In this document: one piece after another, positions 1 through 8,667 of the stretch
How the letters are laid out: each line of letters begins with the position of its first letter
Position numbering within the stretch: position 1 is the stretch's first letter
Assembly: GCF_037971845.1 (NCBI RefSeq)
Contig: NZ_CP150227.1
Span: 6,882,001-6,946,000, forward strand
DNA: 64,000 nucleotides
Direction of reading: 5' to 3'
Source of the DNA: Paenibacillus sp. FSL R5-0766
GTDB lineage: Bacteria > Bacillota > Bacilli > Paenibacillales > Paenibacillaceae
The notes under the pieces: model-generated
Databases searched by the model: none
Told to the model about the DNA's origin: nothing
What the model saw: only the letters and a program-made list of their open reading frames with translations
Translations under genes and position numbers: made by a program

Positions 1-1
1 A

Positions 2-937
2 TACCACATTCAACCAGCAGCTTCCGCACTTGAAGCACTAGAGTTGCTGGATAAGGAACCGTGGGACTTACTGATTGCTGATGTCATGATGCCCCATATG
101 TCCGGTTATGAATTGACCGAGAACGTACGCAAGCGTTATTCGGTATCCGAGCTTCCCATCCTGTTGCTGACGGCCCGTAACGAACCAGCGGATGTATACG
201 CCGGATTCATGGCCGGTGCTACGGACTATGTCACCAAGCCCGTGGATGCCGTTGAATTAAGGCATCGCATCGGGTCTCTGATTGTACTGAAACAATCCAT
301 TGATGAGCGACTGCGCATGGAGGCTGCTTACTTACAAGCACAGATTCAGCCCCATTTTCTTTTTAATACGCTCAATTCAATCATGGTTCTTAGTGAGATG
401 GATACGGAGCGAATGCAGAAACTGGGTGACGCTTTTATCGAGTACCTTCAGACCAGCTTTCATTTTGTCAATTCGGAGAAAATGGTTGAGGTCACTCATG
501 AGCTGGATCTCTCCCGCGCCTATCTCTACATTGAGAAAGAACGTTTCATGGACCGGCTAAATGTTATCTGGGATATTCCAGAGGATCTTGATCTATCCCT
601 GCCTCCACTCACCATTCAACCGCTCATTGAGAATGCTGTTCGACATGGTATTCTCAGTAAAGTTGAGGGTGGAACCGTGCATATCCGAATCATCAACCAA
701 ACAGCGTCCACCCTGATCGAAATCGAGGATGACGGTGTGGGGATGCAGCCCGAGCAGATTGAACGGGCACTAGCATGGCCCAAGAAAGGTGCCGGCGGAA
801 CTGGAGGCATTGGATTAACCAATACACATCGCCGGTTGACCCAGATGTACGGACAAGGTTTGACCATCGTCAGCTCGCCGGGCCAAGGTACGAAAGTTTC
901 CTTTGTCATCCCTTTGGACCGCAGCATGAGAGGCTGA
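2..937 (+). CDS. Hybrid receiver / LytS-type histidine kinase, 3' part only
   Basis: The frame is open from base 2, so the gene begins before the window; the TTG at 44 is unlikely to be the real start. The visible part begins inside a response-regulator receiver domain (phosphoacceptor region LIADVMMPHMSG, then a conserved TKP lysine). A LytS-type kinase core follows, with the phosphoacceptor box QIQPHFLFNTLNS, an N-box (PLIENAVRHG) and ATP-lid glycines (DDGVGM, GGIGL). This layout is typical of Paenibacillus proteins with an N-terminal 7TM sensory part, a first kinase core, a receiver and a second kinase core. It should be membrane-associated and autophosphorylating. The signal sensed cannot be told. 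The gene ends at a bidirectional terminator shared with the convergent mqo. Confidence 0.85.
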   Translation, partial: YHIQPAASALEALELLDKEPWDLLIADVMMPHMSGYELTENVRKRYSVSELPILLLTARNEPADVYAGFMAGATDYVTKPVDAVELRHRIGSLIVLKQSIDERLRMEAAYLQAQIQPHFLFNTLNSIMVLSEMDTERMQKLGDAFIEYLQTSFHFVNSEKMVEVTHELDLSRAYLYIEKERFMDRLNVIWDIPEDLDLSLPPLTIQPLIENAVRHGILSKVEGGTVHIRIINQTASTLIEIEDDGVGMQPEQIERALAWPKKGAGGTGGIGLTNTHRRLTQMYGQGLTIVSSPGQGTKVSFVIPLDRSMRG

Positions 938-1087
938 GAGATAAGATCGTTCTATAACTCTACAGCGGCATATTATTCGATCCATATCCGTTTGCTCTGT
1001 TTAAGGTCTACGGGGAACGCGATGATAACGGACATGTTCAAGTTCAAGTTCAAGCTCACGTTCAGGTTCTGACATACCAAATAAACC

Positions 1088-1132
1088 AAAAGAGAGCTAA
1101 GCACAGGGTTCGTCCCGGCTTAGCTCTCTTTT
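1088..1132. terminator. Bidirectional terminator between the kinase gene and mqo
   Basis: A perfect 15-bp stem has left arm AAAAGAGAGCTAAGC and right arm GCTTAGCTCTCTTTT, with A and T runs at the two ends. It lies between convergent genes and can serve both strands. Confidence 0.85.
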
Positions 1133-1170
1133 CTTTGACTTCATTATGATCTAACACGATAAGCTAAACG

Positions 1171-2676
1171 TTATACGTGCAGCACATGTTTTTCATCCGA
1201 TAACCCCAGCGCCTTGGCTGTTGAAGAATGAACCTCTTTGAGAAGATCCAGGTTCTCCACAAGGGATATGCCATAGGAAGGAATCATTTCCTTGATCTTT
1301 GGCTCCCATGCCTCCATATGCTGCGGGAAGCACCGCTGAAGAATCTCAAGCATGACCTGAACTGCAGTGGATGCACCCGGTGACGCACCTAACAAAGCCG
1401 CAATCGTTCCATCTGCAGACGTGACCACTTCCGTACCAAATTGCAACGTTCCCTTGCCACCTTGGACGGTATCCTTGATCACCTGCACACGCTGCCCCGC
1501 CAGAACCATATCCCAATCCTCGCTCTTGGCACCCGGGACAAAGTCACGCAATTCTGCCATCCGTTGTTCTTTGGATAACATCAGTTGTTGGATCAGGTAT
1601 TTGGTCAAAGAGATTTCTTTAACACCAGCTGCGAGCATCGTAAGCAGATTATGCATCTTAACAGACGTGATTAAGTCGGCATTGGAACCCGTCTTCAGGA
1701 ACTTCGGCGAGAACCCGGCAAACGGTCCAAATAACAGCGACTTCTTATTGTCGATAAAACGGGTATCCAGATGCGGAACCGACATCGGCGGAGCTCCTAC
1801 CGAAGCCTTGCCATATACTTTGGCATGATGCTGTTCCACGACTTTTTGATTTTTGCACACCATAAAGATCCCACTGACCGGGAATCCGCCGATATGTTTA
1901 CCTTCCGGAATGCCCGTCTTCTGGAGCAAATGCAGACTTCCGCCGCCCGCGCCGATGAAGACAAATTTCGCCTTATGGCGTTCGACTGCACCACTCTTCA
2001 GGTTTTTCACGGATAATTCCCATTGTCCATCGCTGGTGCGTTTCATATTCTTCACGCTATGTTGGTAGTGGATGCCCACGTGTTGTTCCTTCAAATGTTT
2101 GATCAGCATACGCGTTAAAGCACCAAAGTTAACGTCCGTACCGGAGTCAATTTTGGTCGCTGCAACAGGTTCATTACTGGTACGATCTTTCATCATCAGC
2201 GGCATCCATTTCGCCAGCTCTTTCTTGTCATCCGAGAATTCCATGCCTGCGAACAACGGGTGATTCGACAAGGAGTCATAACGTCTTTTCAAAAACTGGA
2301 CATTGCTCTCTCCATGTACATAACTCAAATGAGGAATCGGCATAATGAAGTCCCGCGGATTACGAATCAGACGGCTATTGACGAGATAGGACCAAAATTG
2401 CTTTGAGATCTGAAATTGTTCATTCACTTTAATCGCTTTGCTAATATCTACGGTTCCGTCTGGTCGTTCAACGGTATAGTTAAGTTCGCACAATGCAGCA
2501 TGCCCGGTTCCGGCATTATTCCATTCGTTGGAGCTTTCCTCTCCTGCAGTGGCTAGCTTTTCGAAAACCTTAATATTCCAGTCTGGTGCCAATTCTTTTA
2601 GCAAAGTTCCCAAAGTTGCACTCATAATTCCGGCACCAATCAAGATAACATCTGTACTCGTTTGTCCCTGGCTCAT
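1171..2676 (-). CDS. mqo: Malate:quinone oxidoreductase
   Basis: Membrane-associated FAD enzyme that oxidises L-malate to oxaloacetate and passes electrons to quinone, bypassing NAD-dependent malate dehydrogenase. The 501-residue length is normal for the family. The N-terminus has the FAD-binding loop [12 protein letters not shown]. The [18 protein letters not shown] segment (about residues 50-67) and the C-terminal GASPGAST segment are also characteristic of Mqo. The gene is monocistronic: a terminator lies downstream, and upstream is a 379-bp spacer with a cre-like site. CcpA control is therefore likely. No truncation or frameshift is seen. Confidence 0.93.
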   Translation of the reverse strand: MSQGQTSTDVILIGAGIMSATLGTLLKELAPDWNIKVFEKLATAGEESSNEWNNAGTGHAALCELNYTVERPDGTVDISKAIKVNEQFQISKQFWSYLVNSRLIRNPRDFIMPIPHLSYVHGESNVQFLKRRYDSLSNHPLFAGMEFSDDKKELAKWMPLMMKDRTSNEPVAATKIDSGTDVNFGALTRMLIKHLKEQHVGIHYQHSVKNMKRTSDGQWELSVKNLKSGAVERHKAKFVFIGAGGGSLHLLQKTGIPEGKHIGGFPVSGIFMVCKNQKVVEQHHAKVYGKASVGAPPMSVPHLDTRFIDNKKSLLFGPFAGFSPKFLKTGSNADLITSVKMHNLLTMLAAGVKEISLTKYLIQQLMLSKEQRMAELRDFVPGAKSEDWDMVLAGQRVQVIKDTVQGGKGTLQFGTEVVTSADGTIAALLGASPGASTAVQVMLEILQRCFPQHMEAWEPKIKEMIPSYGISLVENLDLLKEVHSSTAKALGLSDEKHVLHV

Positions 2677-2712
2677 GTCTACCGTCCTTATATCCTATAT
2701 TTGCCAAAAGGA

Positions 2713-2726
2713 TGTAAGCGTTATCG
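2713..2726. promoter_or_regulatory. cre-like (CcpA) site upstream of mqo
   Basis: TGTAAGCGTTATCG matches the Bacillus cre pattern TGWAANCGNTNWCA at all but the last position. It lies 36 bp before the mqo start codon, a position that would suit promoter or roadblock repression on preferred carbon sources. Apart from this site and the importer terminator, I see nothing clear in the 2677-3055 spacer. Confidence 0.5.
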
Positions 2727-2974
2727 ATTTGGCATTTGCAGCAAGCCCATTCTTGAACGGGATCGCACCTTCTCTGAATGATTATAACCTTGATCTAGTG
2801 TATCAATAATATAGAGCAATTTAAATATGCAATTTCAAGATATTTGCTATTCCATCAGTATACGCTAGTTTACATCGGAACGTTAGCCCGGTTATAGGCC
2901 TGAAAGATATATTTGTTCAAAACAAAGAAAGGAGCTCGGTTTTTGTGGGACTTGGGTGATCAAATGGATGCGCC

Positions 2975-3009
2975 AAAAGCCGCTCTCGAATCTCTTCGGA
3001 AGGCGGCTT
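2975..3009 (-). terminator. Terminator of the metal importer operon
   Basis: Read on the minus strand, AAGCCGCC pairs with GCGGCTTTT across a loop of about 19 nt, just after the stop of the last ABC gene. The T run is short. Confidence 0.5.
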
Positions 3010-3055
3010 CATATATAAATTAACCTATTAACACCCCCGGCGTTTCCGGGAGTAC

Positions 3056-4027
3056 TCAAAAGATCGAAATTAGTTCTTTCGTATACGGATGGCGTTCTTC
3101 AGCGAACAACGCATCTGCGCCAAAGCGGTCAACGATCTGACCTTCCCGCATAACGATGATACGCTGGCTCATGCGATGTACCGCGGCCAAGTCATGCGAG
3201 ATGAACACGTATGATAGACCAAGCGATGTCCGTAAATCGGTGAGCAACTGCAAAACTGCTCCTTGCGAGATCACGTCCAGGCTGGCCGTCGGTTCATCCA
3301 GAACAACAACGTCTGGTTCAATGCCAATGGCACGCGCAATCGTGACGCGCTGACGCTGTCCACCACTTAGCTCATGTGGATATCGTCCAGCCATATTGCT
3401 TGGTAGCTCGACTGCTTCAAGTAGCTTTTGGACATAAGCCTCCTTCGATGTGTAGGTAAAGTGGGACAGCTCGGCGTTCCGTCCAAGTTGTTCGTACGGA
3501 TCAATCAGTGAATCAGCAATCTTGAGCTTTGGATTCAGTGCTGCCATTGGATTCTGGAAAACAATCTGAATCTTCCGGCGATGTGGCCGCAACCGTCGGC
3601 CGCTAAGCCGCGCAATATCCTGTCCGCCCAGTGTAATCGAGCCTGTATCTGCATCTTCAATCCTCAACAGACAGCGGGCGAGTGTACTCTTGCCGCACCC
3701 GCTCTCCCCAACCAGGCCAAGGCATTGGCCGTGGTTCAGAGTGAAGGATATATCATTCACAGCCGGTCGGTCTGCACCTGCATACGTTCGGCTGAGATGT
3801 TCCACGTGAAGCACAGGATTGCCAAGGGTGCTGAGCGATGAAGCATTGCCTGTACCCGTGGTATCTATATCCACATCTGTAACTGCATGATCTGTTTCTG
3901 TAGTATTTATGACTGCATTGTCTATGTCTACATGGTTTACATCTTTTGCAAAATCGTGGCTTCGCACACCAGATTCTTCTTTGAACTGCACAAGTCCACG
4001 GCGTTCATCATTTGTGGTCATCTTCAT
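3056..4027 (-). CDS. ABC importer ATPase, NikE/CntF type
   Basis: Second ATPase of a peptide/nickel-family (PepT) importer; it hydrolyses ATP to drive substrate import through the two permeases. It has Walker A (GESGCGKST), signature (LSGGQRQR) and Walker B with the catalytic glutamate (VVLDEPTASLD). It is the last gene of the operon and overlaps the preceding ATPase gene by 4 bp. The first 75 residues or so are unusual: a Thr/Asp/Val-rich low-complexity segment precedes the ABC domain, which starts near the residues NPVLHVEHLSRTY. That extension is not part of the family fold, so a later start is possible, though I see no better ribosome binding site inside it. Confidence 0.85.
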   Translation of the reverse strand: MKMTTNDERRGLVQFKEESGVRSHDFAKDVNHVDIDNAVINTTETDHAVTDVDIDTTGTGNASSLSTLGNPVLHVEHLSRTYAGADRPAVNDISFTLNHGQCLGLVGESGCGKSTLARCLLRIEDADTGSITLGGQDIARLSGRRLRPHRRKIQIVFQNPMAALNPKLKIADSLIDPYEQLGRNAELSHFTYTSKEAYVQKLLEAVELPSNMAGRYPHELSGGQRQRVTIARAIGIEPDVVVLDEPTASLDVISQGAVLQLLTDLRTSLGLSYVFISHDLAAVHRMSQRIIVMREGQIVDRFGADALFAEERHPYTKELISIF

Positions 4028-4824
4028 TCCGTTCCTGCCTCCTTCAATCCCGACTTCAGTGACCGACTCAGGACGGGAGCCGCCTCAATCAACTGGCGGG
4101 TATATTCATGCTGGGGATGGTCAAGAATGCGATGTTTCCCACCAGATTCCACGATCTGCCCTTCCTTCATCACAGCCAAGCGGTTGGCATAGCGGCGTAC
4201 ATGGCGCCAGTCGTGTGTGATAAACAGAATGGCACAGCCTGTCTCCGCTTGCTTGTGTGCCAGCAACTCCAACACGCGATGCCCAGACACACTGTCCAGT
4301 GCCGTTGTTGCTTCGTCAGCAATCAACAGGCGAGGGGACAGCATCAGCGATGTGGCAATTGAGGCCCGCTGAAGCTGTCCACCGCTCAATTGGAACGGAT
4401 AGCGGCGCAGCAATTCAGCACCAAGGCCAACCGATTCCAGCGCTTCCTCGGCTCGTTTCTTGCGGATGGCAGAAGACTTTTCCCCATGTACCTTCTGGTA
4501 TTCATCAAAGTGCCCACCAATACTGCGAAAGGGCGTAAATGCTCCCTGATAGTCTTGAAAAATATATGAGATGCGGCTTCCCCGCAGGGCGCGCATCTCC
4601 TTTGGCTTCCGTTCGAGCAGGTTGCTGCCTTCGAACATGACTCGTCCCGACGCATGCAGGTTGGGCGGTAGCAGACGACCAATCGCTTGCGAGAGCAAGC
4701 TTTTGCCGCTACCACTCTGTCCAACCAATGCCATGAACTCACCTTCGCGAACAGCCAGAGAGACTTGATCTACAATCGTACGATCCCGACTGGAGATGCT
4801 TAATTCCTCAATGGAGAGAATCAT
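4024..4824 (-). CDS. ABC importer ATPase, NikD/CntD type
   Basis: First ATPase subunit of the importer, 266 residues. Walker A is GQSGSGKS, the signature is LSGGQLQRA, and Walker B reads LLIADEATTALD, the DEATT/DEPTT-like form common in NikD and DppD. The H-loop histidine lies in the segment ILFITHDW. It overlaps both neighbours by 4 bp (ATGA type), which implies translational coupling. It should act at the cytoplasmic face as a heterodimer with the downstream ATPase. Confidence 0.87.
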   Translation of the reverse strand: MILSIEELSISSRDRTIVDQVSLAVREGEFMALVGQSGSGKSLLSQAIGRLLPPNLHASGRVMFEGSNLLERKPKEMRALRGSRISYIFQDYQGAFTPFRSIGGHFDEYQKVHGEKSSAIRKKRAEEALESVGLGAELLRRYPFQLSGGQLQRASIATSLMLSPRLLIADEATTALDSVSGHRVLELLAHKQAETGCAILFITHDWRHVRRYANRLAVMKEGQIVESGGKHRILDHPQHEYTRQLIEAAPVLSRSLKSGLKEAGTE

Positions 4825-5675
4825 GGCTGCACCTCTTTCTTCACGTCAAACCGGTCTCTTAGATAGTCACCCAGCATGTTGGCAAGCAGCACTACCGAGA
4901 CAATGGCAAGGCCCGGATAGATCATCAGCTCCGGCCGAGACTGGAAGTAAGGCCGTGAGTCGTTCAGCATCGCACCCCATTCAGGTGTTGGCGGCTGTGC
5001 GCCAAGGCCAATGTAGGACAATGATGAGATGAGCAGGATAATTTTTCCAAGATCAAGACTGGCCAGCACGAGCACATGGCCTGCGATATGCGGAAGCAGA
5101 TGTTTTCTCATGATACGACCGTCCGACAATCCGTTGGTACGGGCAATTCGAATGTAATCCTTTTGTGACTCCGATAAAACCGTACTTCGAACTAGACGGG
5201 CATAGCTGACCCACTTTACGATCACAATCGCCAATACCAGATTACCGATTCCCGCGCCAAGCAAGCCACTTAGCACAATCGCCACGATGGTATCAGGGAA
5301 AGCAAGAAAGGCATCAGCAATCCGCATAAACAACTTATCGACCCAGCCACGTTTGTAACCCGCGATCAAACCAAACGGAATGCCAATCAGCAATGCAGCA
5401 CCGAGTGCCAGCAGACTATAACCCAGTGTTTGGCCGCCGCCAAGCAACAGACGTGTCAGTACATCGCGGCCCAGATGGTCGGTGCCAAACGGATGGAGAG
5501 CACTTGCACCCTGCAATCGTCCGCGCAGATCGGTTAAGGTATGATCATGTTTCAGAACTAAAAAGGCATATACGGAGGCCGCGATGACCAGCAGGGCAAA
5601 TAGCAAACCAACGATCGCCTGCCAGTTATGTTTTTTAGATTTTGTAGGTGGAATGGGCAGGGGTATGGTTTTCAT
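4821..5675 (-). CDS. ABC importer permease, NikC/CntC type
   Basis: Inner-membrane permease of the importer, 284 residues. It has an N-terminal membrane anchor, a soluble segment with the family motif HPFGTDHLGRDV, then the permease core. The EAA-type loop that docks the ATPase is seen as ARTNGLSDGRIMRKHLLPH. About six membrane segments can be placed. The start codon overlaps the stop of the upstream permease gene by 4 bp. The family covers peptides, nickel and metal-opine complexes; the substrate is inferred from the operon and its Zur sites. Confidence 0.87.
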   Translation of the reverse strand: MKTIPLPIPPTKSKKHNWQAIVGLLFALLVIAASVYAFLVLKHDHTLTDLRGRLQGASALHPFGTDHLGRDVLTRLLLGGGQTLGYSLLALGAALLIGIPFGLIAGYKRGWVDKLFMRIADAFLAFPDTIVAIVLSGLLGAGIGNLVLAIVIVKWVSYARLVRSTVLSESQKDYIRIARTNGLSDGRIMRKHLLPHIAGHVLVLASLDLGKIILLISSLSYIGLGAQPPTPEWGAMLNDSRPYFQSRPELMIYPGLAIVSVVLLANMLGDYLRDRFDVKKEVQP

Positions 5676-6619
5676 CGGTGGGCCTCCTTTTCCTTCAGTT
5701 TCATTTCGGGATTCAAATAACGGTACGACAGATCAACCGCCGTATTCACGAGGAATACCACGATGGCCATGATCAGAATGTAACCCTGAATCAGTGGATA
5801 ATCACGCTGGCGGATGGCGTCAACGACAAGCTTACCGATGCCCGGATAAGCGAACAACACTTCAATCACAACAACTCCGCCAATCAGGCTACCGAGACTG
5901 ACGCCGAATACTGTAATGACAGGCGGCAGACTGTGCCGGAAGGCGTGAAGCATGAAGATCCGGCCTTCGGATAACCCTCTTGCCCTGGCGGACCGAACGA
6001 ACTCCTGGCTAAGAGAATCCAATAGGCTGGAACGCAAAAGACGCACATAAACGCTGGAGATGGCAAGTCCCAGCGTCAGAGATGGCAGAATAAGTGATGT
6101 GAATCCATCCCGACCCATGGTCGGCAGATTGCCAAAGCGTACGCCGAACATGTCGATTAGGATCAGACCCAGCCAGAAGCTTGGCACCGCCGCACCCACA
6201 ATGGAGAGCATCCGGCTGCCCCGGTCAATCCAACTGCCACGATGGAGTGCTGACAGCGAGCCGAGCGGGATCGCTATCACGAGCATGACCAGCAGTGCGC
6301 CAATCGTGAGTTCAGCCGTAGCTGGCAACGCACGCATCAGTGTCTGCATGACGGGCTGGCCTGTCGAGTACGATACGCCGAAGTCGAGTCGAACGAAATC
6401 GAGTAACCAGTTGCCAAACTGGACAGGAAGCGAATCATTGAAGCCCATTTCCTCGCGTACAGCTTCGACCTGCTCCTGACTAACAGATAGTTCGTCCACA
6501 TTCAGGATCGTCAGCACGGGATCACCCGGAGCCAGACGAATGAACAGGAAGCTCACAAACATAATGAACAACAGAAAGATAAATACCTCAAGGAACTTCC
6601 GAAGCAAAATGCGAAACAT
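5672..6619 (-). CDS. ABC importer permease, NikB/CntB type
   Basis: The partner permease, 315 residues. The N-terminus carries the FIRLAPGDP motif typical of DppB/NikB proteins, and the EAA-type loop is ARARGLSEGRIFMLHAFRH. Six membrane segments are expected. Its start codon shares one base with the stop of the binding-protein gene (TAATG), so translation is probably coupled. With its partner it forms the channel for the metal complex. Confidence 0.87.
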   Translation of the reverse strand: MFRILLRKFLEVFIFLLFIMFVSFLFIRLAPGDPVLTILNVDELSVSQEQVEAVREEMGFNDSLPVQFGNWLLDFVRLDFGVSYSTGQPVMQTLMRALPATAELTIGALLVMLVIAIPLGSLSALHRGSWIDRGSRMLSIVGAAVPSFWLGLILIDMFGVRFGNLPTMGRDGFTSLILPSLTLGLAISSVYVRLLRSSLLDSLSQEFVRSARARGLSEGRIFMLHAFRHSLPPVITVFGVSLGSLIGGVVVIEVLFAYPGIGKLVVDAIRQRDYPLIQGYILIMAIVVFLVNTAVDLSYRYLNPEMKLKEKEAHR

Positions 6620-8169
6620 TACATCACATCCAGCTTATTGGTAATCATGTAATATTCACTGCGAGTGGTAACCCAGTTCTTGATCTTCTTACCGTTGTAG
6701 GCAACGATCGTACCTGGATGAAGCACGAATGAGTTCAGCACGTTGTCATGTACGTAGTTGGCTGCCTTCTCGGCAAGTTCTGCGCGCTTCTCCGGTGCAA
6801 CTGTGAGATTCAGTTCGTCGATGATCTTGGTCAGCTCTGGATCTTCCGATCCGCTGAAATTAAGGGCACCCTTCGGATGGTACGTCGCATTAAGGTAATA
6901 GCCTGCATCCCCACGAGGAGCCGTCAAATTACTGTACGTTGCAATATCCCAGTCACGGTTAGATGCCATATAATCTTCTGGCGTGTCAATCTGGCGAATC
7001 TGCACGTCGATACCGATCTTCTTCGCATCAGATTGGAATACTTGAGCAATCAGTGGCAGATCGGCACGAGCCGAATATGTCAGCAGCGTCAACTGCAACG
7101 GTTTGCCGTCCTTAGTCATCACGCCGTTTTGCTGCGTGTACCCTGCTTCGTTGAGATAGTTTACAGCGACATCAGCTCCGGATTCCGTTGCTGTATCCGT
7201 ATAGGTTGGCGCAAATGGTAGCGATGGCAGGAACGGTCCGATAGCAGCTTCACCGTAGCCGAGCAGGATCGTGTCCACGATACCCTGACGGTCAATCAGC
7301 GCATCCAGCGCACGACGAACATTAAGGTCCTTCATACTCTCCCGCTGCATGTTCATCGTTAGCTGATGCACGCGGAATGTCGATGTGGACTCAACCTTCA
7401 TGCCGTCCAGCGCTTTGAGCGATTCGAGGCTTTCGACTTCCGGACGGTATACGATATCTACCTGCCCAGATTTGAGCGCTAGTGTGCGGGCATTGGCATC
7501 TTCATTGAATGAGAACGTGATGGAATCCAGAGGCGATGCTCCGTCCCAGTATTCATCATAGCGATCCAGATCCAGCTTGCTGCCTGGGGTAAAAGAGGCC
7601 AATTTGAACGGGCCCGTACCAATGGGCTTGTTCACAACATCCGGCTCACTCACGTCGATAATCGCCGTGTTCGGGTTCACCAGCTCGGAAGCGAACTCCG
7701 GGAACGGCTGAGTTGTGGTAATCTCCAGCTTGTCACCCTCGGCTTCAATCGTATCGATCTTGAGTGCGTTCTGGATGGCTACATTCTCTTCCAGTGCCCG
7801 CTCAAGGGATGCCTTAACGGATTCACCCGTCATTGGCTTGCCGTTCTGGAAGGTCACATCATCTCGCAGGTCGATCGTCCAATGCTGCCCGTCTTCGCTC
7901 TCCCAGCTCTCAGCGAGCCATGGAGCAACCGTCAAGTTCTCTTCATCGAGACGAACCAGCGTTTCCGTAATGCCCGCGCGCAGCGGCACATAGCTGGAAT
8001 CCACATGCGGATCTAGCGAGCTGGTGGAGAAGTTATATAGGAAGTGAACATTTTTATTATCGGTGGATGGTTGCGCAGCGGGACTGGACTCAGATGATCC
8101 GCAGGCGCTCAACAGTCCAGCGCTCAAGGCCAAGGAGACCAGCGCTAGCAGTGGCGTCTTTTTATTCAA
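6619..8169 (-). CDS. Metal/metallophore-binding lipoprotein, NikA/CntA type
   Basis: Extracytoplasmic substrate-binding lipoprotein, 516 residues, SBP_bac_5 family. A signal peptide ends in a lipobox (LLSACGSS), so the mature protein should be tethered at the cysteine near residue 23. The body has the family features IGTGPFKL and NVRRALDALID. Its overall run resembles nickel- and staphylopine-binding proteins more than oligopeptide-binding ones. The start is TTG at 8169, chosen because a GAGGGG ribosome binding site lies 7 nt upstream and the signal peptide begins there. Two Zur-like boxes sit just upstream, so expression is probably induced by zinc starvation. No metallophore synthesis gene (CntKLM type) is in the window, so uptake of zinc or nickel with a self-made or stolen opine is inference. 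Confidence 0.85.
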   Translation of the reverse strand: MNKKTPLLALVSLALSAGLLSACGSSESSPAAQPSTDNKNVHFLYNFSTSSLDPHVDSSYVPLRAGITETLVRLDEENLTVAPWLAESWESEDGQHWTIDLRDDVTFQNGKPMTGESVKASLERALEENVAIQNALKIDTIEAEGDKLEITTTQPFPEFASELVNPNTAIIDVSEPDVVNKPIGTGPFKLASFTPGSKLDLDRYDEYWDGASPLDSITFSFNEDANARTLALKSGQVDIVYRPEVESLESLKALDGMKVESTSTFRVHQLTMNMQRESMKDLNVRRALDALIDRQGIVDTILLGYGEAAIGPFLPSLPFAPTYTDTATESGADVAVNYLNEAGYTQQNGVMTKDGKPLQLTLLTYSARADLPLIAQVFQSDAKKIGIDVQIRQIDTPEDYMASNRDWDIATYSNLTAPRGDAGYYLNATYHPKGALNFSGSEDPELTKIIDELNLTVAPEKRAELAEKAANYVHDNVLNSFVLHPGTIVAYNGKKIKNWVTTRSEYYMITNKLDVM

Positions 8170-8190
8170 GGTAATGCCCCTCTCTCTTAA

Positions 8191-8205
8191 TCGTAATCAT
8201 TATTA
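8191..8205. promoter_or_regulatory. Zur box, downstream half of the pair (imperfect)
   Basis: TCGTAATCATTATTA matches the Bacillus Zur consensus TCGTAATnATTACGA at 12 of 14 defined positions. It lies between the predicted promoter and the binding-protein start. Confidence 0.6.
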
Positions 8206-8222
8206 TCTAAACAATGAGTATT

Positions 8223-8251
8223 ATCATATCGTAATGATTACGTTTTGACAA
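8223..8251 (-). promoter_or_regulatory. Sigma-A promoter of the metal importer with an internal Zur box
   Basis: On the minus strand a -35 TTGTCA (8246-8251) and a -10 TATGAT (8223-8228) are separated by exactly 17 bp. The spacer is filled by TCGTAATGATTACGT (8229-8243), which matches the Zur consensus at all but the last base. A bound repressor would block RNA polymerase directly. Confidence 0.72.
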
Positions 8252-8273
8252 GAGTTATATTGGTGTTAGAACG

Positions 8274-8305
8274 AGAAAAAATCCGACTCTCGAATGAGAG
8301 CGGAT
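8274..8305 (-). terminator. Terminator after the zinc-ribbon gene
   Basis: Minus strand: ATCCG-CTCTC pairs with GAGAG-CGGAT (one bulge) across a 4-nt ATTC loop, followed by a run of six T. It ends the toxin/partner transcript before the importer promoter. Confidence 0.7.
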
Positions 8306-8371
8306 TCTTCATGTTTTTTGTTACATATGAGGGCTTATCTTGTTAACGATTTGCTTTCTAGCTCAATATTG

Positions 8372-8665
8372 TTAGAAAGGCTCTACTGCAGTATACTTCG
8401 GCACTCTTCTTTTATATTCATCTACCTCTTCAAATGAAATCATACTTAAGCGTTCAGGTACTTTCGTTCGAGAAATGTGGACTCCTTGAAGACAAGAATT
8501 ACACCATATGTCTAAAAAACCCACTCTTGAACGTGTGTCTCCCACATACTGATAATTAACTTTAGTCTCTTGGCAGTTAGGACATTTAATAGTAGATATA
8601 TTTTGATAGTTCTCAATGATCTCTGTATTTACCTTGATCCAATCTTTAAATTTAGAGTTCGTCAT
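8372..8665 (-). CDS. Small zinc-ribbon protein, probable immunity partner of the upstream toxin
   Basis: 97 residues from the ATG at 8665. A longer form from 8701 would overlap the toxin gene, but the ATG at 8665 has a GAAGGGAAAG ribosome binding site and lies only 2 bp after the toxin stop. Two CxxC pairs (CPNC near residue 28 and CNSC near residue 55) suggest one zinc ribbon; the rest is charged and has no membrane segment or signal. Tight coupling to a WXG-type toxin candidate suggests a cognate immunity protein. I do not recognise the family, and a zinc-binding accessory role is also possible. Function is inferred from position. Confidence 0.6.
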   Translation of the reverse strand: MTNSKFKDWIKVNTEIIENYQNISTIKCPNCQETKVNYQYVGDTRSRVGFLDIWCNSCLQGVHISRTKVPERLSMISFEEVDEYKRRVPKYTAVEPF

Positions 8666-8667
8666 AG

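Noticed and set aside
1036..1065. Short GTTCAA-type tandem repeats after the kinase gene
   Set aside because: Only four or five imperfect hexamers; too short to be a CRISPR array or a meaningful repeat, and not linked to a gene.
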